64,000 nt of DNA from Antedon mediterranea. Its lineage: Eukaryota > Echinodermata > Crinoidea > Comatulida > Antedonidae. Below, piece by piece: positions 61,031-64,000 of this stretch; within the stretch, counting starts at the first letter, position 1, and the number at the start of each line of letters is the position of its first letter. The stretch is taken from the NCBI RefSeq assembly GCF_964355755.1, contig NC_092671.1, positions 9,931,001 to 9,995,000 on the forward strand, given 5' to 3'. The notes below the pieces were generated by a model. It saw only the letters and a program-made list of their open reading frames with translations, searched no databases and was not told the origin of the DNA. The position numbers and the translations under genes are program-made.

Positions 61031-61932
61031 GGTGGAACTTTATAAGCTTCTTCCAAAACCCCTCCCTATTGTATAGGCGCAAGGGCGTATAGTATTTATT
61101 ATTTTTTTTATAATGTTGAGAACACTGTGGTGTGTTCTATTTTGGGGAAAAATTGATTAATTATAGTCTATAGAATCGATGTCATCGCATCCATATATAC
61201 CTCCTGACAACATGTTAAGGTCTCAAATTATGTTCCTGTTCCTTATGTGCTATACTAAACGTACTAAACTCAAAATGTAAGTTTAAGCAATTGTCATTAA
61301 TAAATGTAATACTGTCATTAATCTGAATTAGTTTCATGTTATTGTTTGTGAAAAATATTAATTTTCATCATGAAAGTAGGCCACAGTCTGATCTTGGGTT
61401 TATTCGTAGAGATCTCTATGGTTTATTGCATCTCTTCAGTAATTGCCAGTGTTCTAAATAGTATACAGCAGAGTGGTTGATGGTAGACGTAAATAACATT
61501 GGGCGACATCGAGATTTAAGTTCTGAGTGAAACCAGCAAATGAAATATTATTAGGCCAAAACAATGTCAACCTCTGAATAATTTCAGTGAAGGGAGGGCA
61601 TTTTTTAATGTACTATATTTTAATATGTCATACACTGACACAAAATCGTTAAAACATGAACAAATAGTGTTCCTGTACACGTAATCAAATGTTTTCTTTT
61701 TTTTATTCGTAAATGTCAAAATGAAAGAACTTGCTCTTTCATTTTTTAATATTCCATCTTGATCTGGTCATTTTTATTTTAAAAAATTAATCCGATTTTT
61801 ATTGAAATTTTTAGTTGCTTTTTTGTCATAAAAATAACAGGGGGAGAGAGAGGCGTTTGTTTATTGTTTTGTTGGCCTTATCATCAAGTTACACAGTGTC
61901 ATTATCACGTATGAAAATTCATACACATCGCA

Positions 61933-62052
61933 TAAAGTCTTTTCTACACTATCAAACTTTATGTGACAAAAAAAATGAGACAGACGTGCCCATATATGGA
62001 CATGATGATGTAATATCACTACCATATTTAAGCATATCACTACCATATTTGT
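61933..62052. mobile_element. MITE family copy D (3'-truncated)
   Basis: Begins TAAAGTCTTTTCTACACTAT and shares CATATATGGACATGATGATG and two CACTACCATATTT words with copies A-C. It stops without the right inverted repeat, at a T-run. Confidence 0.75.
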
Positions 62053-63672
62053 TTTTTTTGTTGTTAATTAACAAGTGCTGCATTATTGGATATACGATCT
62101 TTCGATTCAAAAGTATTATTCAAACGAGATGAATAATAATGATAATAAATTTAATCATGGATAAAATTAGTAGCACTTATTGTATCCATGCATTAATTAA
62201 GACTGTAATGTACATTAAAGATGTAATGTACATTAAAGATGTATTGTCCCTTGAAACACAAAAAAATGAAGGTCAAAGTATTCTAATTTTAAATTGGCCA
62301 TATCAAAGTAATAATTATTAAAGTTATTCACTTTAAGTCGAAAATTTGAGCCCAAAACAACGAGTTTATGTAATTAACAGGTAAATTAGTTTGATTACAT
62401 TTTGTCTGGAAAATCGTCGCGAGCGAAAGTAAACAAAGATTTCAAACCCTGAGTGCATTACATTATATTATATATACATACAGTATGTATGCAGTATGCA
62501 TGATGCTAATTAGGATTTTCACGGTTGAGAAGGTGTTTTCAAACAGGCGCGTTGCATTATGAGATATGTTTTGATCGAAAACTTTGACTGGAAGTCAAAG
62601 TTTTTTTTTGAACAAAAAATGACTGTATTTCAGTTAAATGATATTTTTTTCTAATTTTGGTGAAAGTTAATAACTATTATGATACTTCAAAATGACCCAC
62701 TTTTTCCGAAATCTTTTGAAAAAAAATTGGCACACTTCAACTTGTGAAGGTGCGTCCGAAAGAAACAACTACTAGATAGTGTATGCAATTTTACAGAAGA
62801 AATAAGATATAAAGGAAGGAGAACTTTAAACAAGGACAATAAAAAGGAAATCACGACAGGAAGGCTAACGAACCTCTTAGAACAGTATCGTCCTTCAACA
62901 AGGTAATTTATTTCCGTTAAAACCGCAGATATCCCCACTTAATTTAGCTACACCATGGCTACACCGACTGCTATCAATGGTCGCACTTTGTAATAACAGG
63001 ATTTGTTATTTTAACTGTTTACGTCGTGCTTTTTTAAACAATTAAATTTGCTGTGACGATTATTTAATAACGTGCGACGTAAAATACTGACTCTAACTTT
63101 TGGGGACTGTATGAGCCTCGGTACCCGTAGGGATCTGGTTTCATTTTATAAAGTTAACAAGTAAGAGGGCGTACTCTATATTTTACGACAACAAATTCAA
63201 CAACAACAACAACACACAAAAAAATCAACGACACGTGAGAACCGTCGACAGAGGAGAGGTAGGCTTAGCACATAGGTCTATAATATTTAGCCTAGTCTAT
63301 ATAATTTGAATAAGCGACTCGCTTAGCCCATTAATGCTTACTCTCTACCTAATAATATACTAAAATAGGCAGGCTATAATAAGTTTATAGAAAGTAGTCT
63401 AGGCCTCTAGCTAGGCTCCTTCTTAGTTAGGCCTAGTTAGTTAGTCGCTAAGCCGCCGAGCCGAGCAGATAGTCCCGGGCGGCCGGCCCCTACCTAGAGA
63501 GCTACACCTGGTATTCAGTCAGGCCTAGCTACTACTAGCCAGAAAGAGGCCGCCTACTCTAAACGGTATGTATTGTTATATGTGGACAAATGTAGCAACC
63601 TTATTTTTTTTTTTTTTTACAAAATATTTTTCACAAAAATAAGTATTTGAATTGGTTTCAATTTCTGTACAG

Positions 63673-63832
63673 ATTTGACATACAGTAACATCATGGCAGA
63701 GTTATCATGTTTGCCAACCCCTTCACTCGTTGTTGATCTAAACAAAGTGACACAGAATTGTGAAAGGATGTTACAAAAATGTCAAGAACTGGGTGTTAAA
63801 CTTCGACCTCATACTAAAACCCATAAAACCCT
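63673..63832 (+). CDS. D-serine dehydratase-like PLP enzyme, first coding exon (partial)
   Basis: Exon after TTTCTGTACAG; ATG at 63693, donor GTAAGT at 63833, leaving two bases in the codon. The 46 complete codons read MAELSCLPTPSLVVDLNKVT and on to LRPHTKTHKT. The TPSLVVD start and the RPH-x-KTHK motif mark the N-terminal PLP-binding barrel of the DSD/D-threonine aldolase fold-type III family. Lys42 is the expected Schiff-base lysine. Such enzymes (zinc-dependent in chicken) convert D-serine to pyruvate and ammonia. The gene runs off the right edge, so the C-terminal half with the zinc site is not visible. Confidence 0.88.
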
Positions 63833-64000
63833 GTAAGTTCATTAATCTAATCATTTACTTTTCCATCTAATAAGAAACTTAAAGTTAAAAGAGAAAATTC
63901 TTTAAAAATTTTGTTTGTATAATTGTTGTCGTGTTTCCTTTTGTCTGTTTTGTTTTGGCATCCCTGACACAAGCATTTGCTTTCTTATTTAGAAATAAAT

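Larger units (their letters stand above)
60055..63672. other. RNF41 3' region and upstream region of the DSD-like gene
   Basis: AT-rich sequence with a 60-bp tandem repeat at 60858-61030 and a truncated MITE at 61933-62052. A hairpin with a 12-bp stem lies near 62578-62604. A GC-richer, GGCCTA-rich stretch at 63380-63570 is the probable promoter or leader of the last gene. No other exon is supported. Confidence 0.55.

Overview
The window is animal (metazoan) genomic DNA, AT-rich, with short GT/AG-spliced exons, kilobase introns and many small repeats. The gene set, the frequent 'aggcct'-type words in non-coding DNA, and a p75-type neurotrophin receptor beside a D-serine dehydratase-like gene suggest a marine invertebrate deuterostome, probably an echinoderm. 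The species cannot be fixed from the sequence alone.

Five protein genes are supported. (1) 2.4-23.9 kb, + strand: a p75NTR/NGFR-type TNF-receptor family gene. Five exons join in phase to about 400 aa: signal peptide, four six-cysteine repeats, transmembrane helix and death domain. (2) 50.0-27.7 kb, - strand: SETD2, the histone H3 lysine-36 trimethyltransferase. Twenty exons join in phase to about 2644 aa: long disordered N-terminus, AWS, SET, post-SET, RS/RD-rich linker, WW and C-terminal SRI. (3) 56.7-51.9 kb, - strand: a PIDD1-like protein of about 1102 aa: LRR, two ZU5 modules with HFS and HFT self-cleavage-type motifs, UPA-like region, and apparently two death domains. (4) 59.1-60.05 kb, + strand: RNF41/Nrdp1, a RING E3 ligase with its whole CDS in one exon. 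(5) 63.7 kb to the right edge, + strand: first coding exon of a D-serine dehydratase-like PLP enzyme.

Nothing here looks like an operon, virus or CRISPR locus. The genes are separate transcription units and show no sign of joint regulation. Two of the five (NGFR and PIDD1) are death-domain signalling proteins. The non-coding space carries a foldback-like element with inverted minisatellite arms (3.3-4.5 kb), a long quasi-palindromic MITE (24.9-25.3 kb), a four-copy MITE family of about 150 bp, a hAT MITE with a perfect 8-bp target duplication (51.65-51.85 kb), a tRNA-derived SINE family with two tail types, several tandem repeats, and a perfect 43-bp inverted repeat upstream of RNF41 (58.2 kb).

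The most useful observations are the PIDD1-like double-death-domain architecture with an HFT second cleavage motif and a cysteine-rich insertion, a 16-nt SETD2 microexon that restores phase, the strongly conserved p75NTR transmembrane cysteine, and the matched inverted minisatellites.
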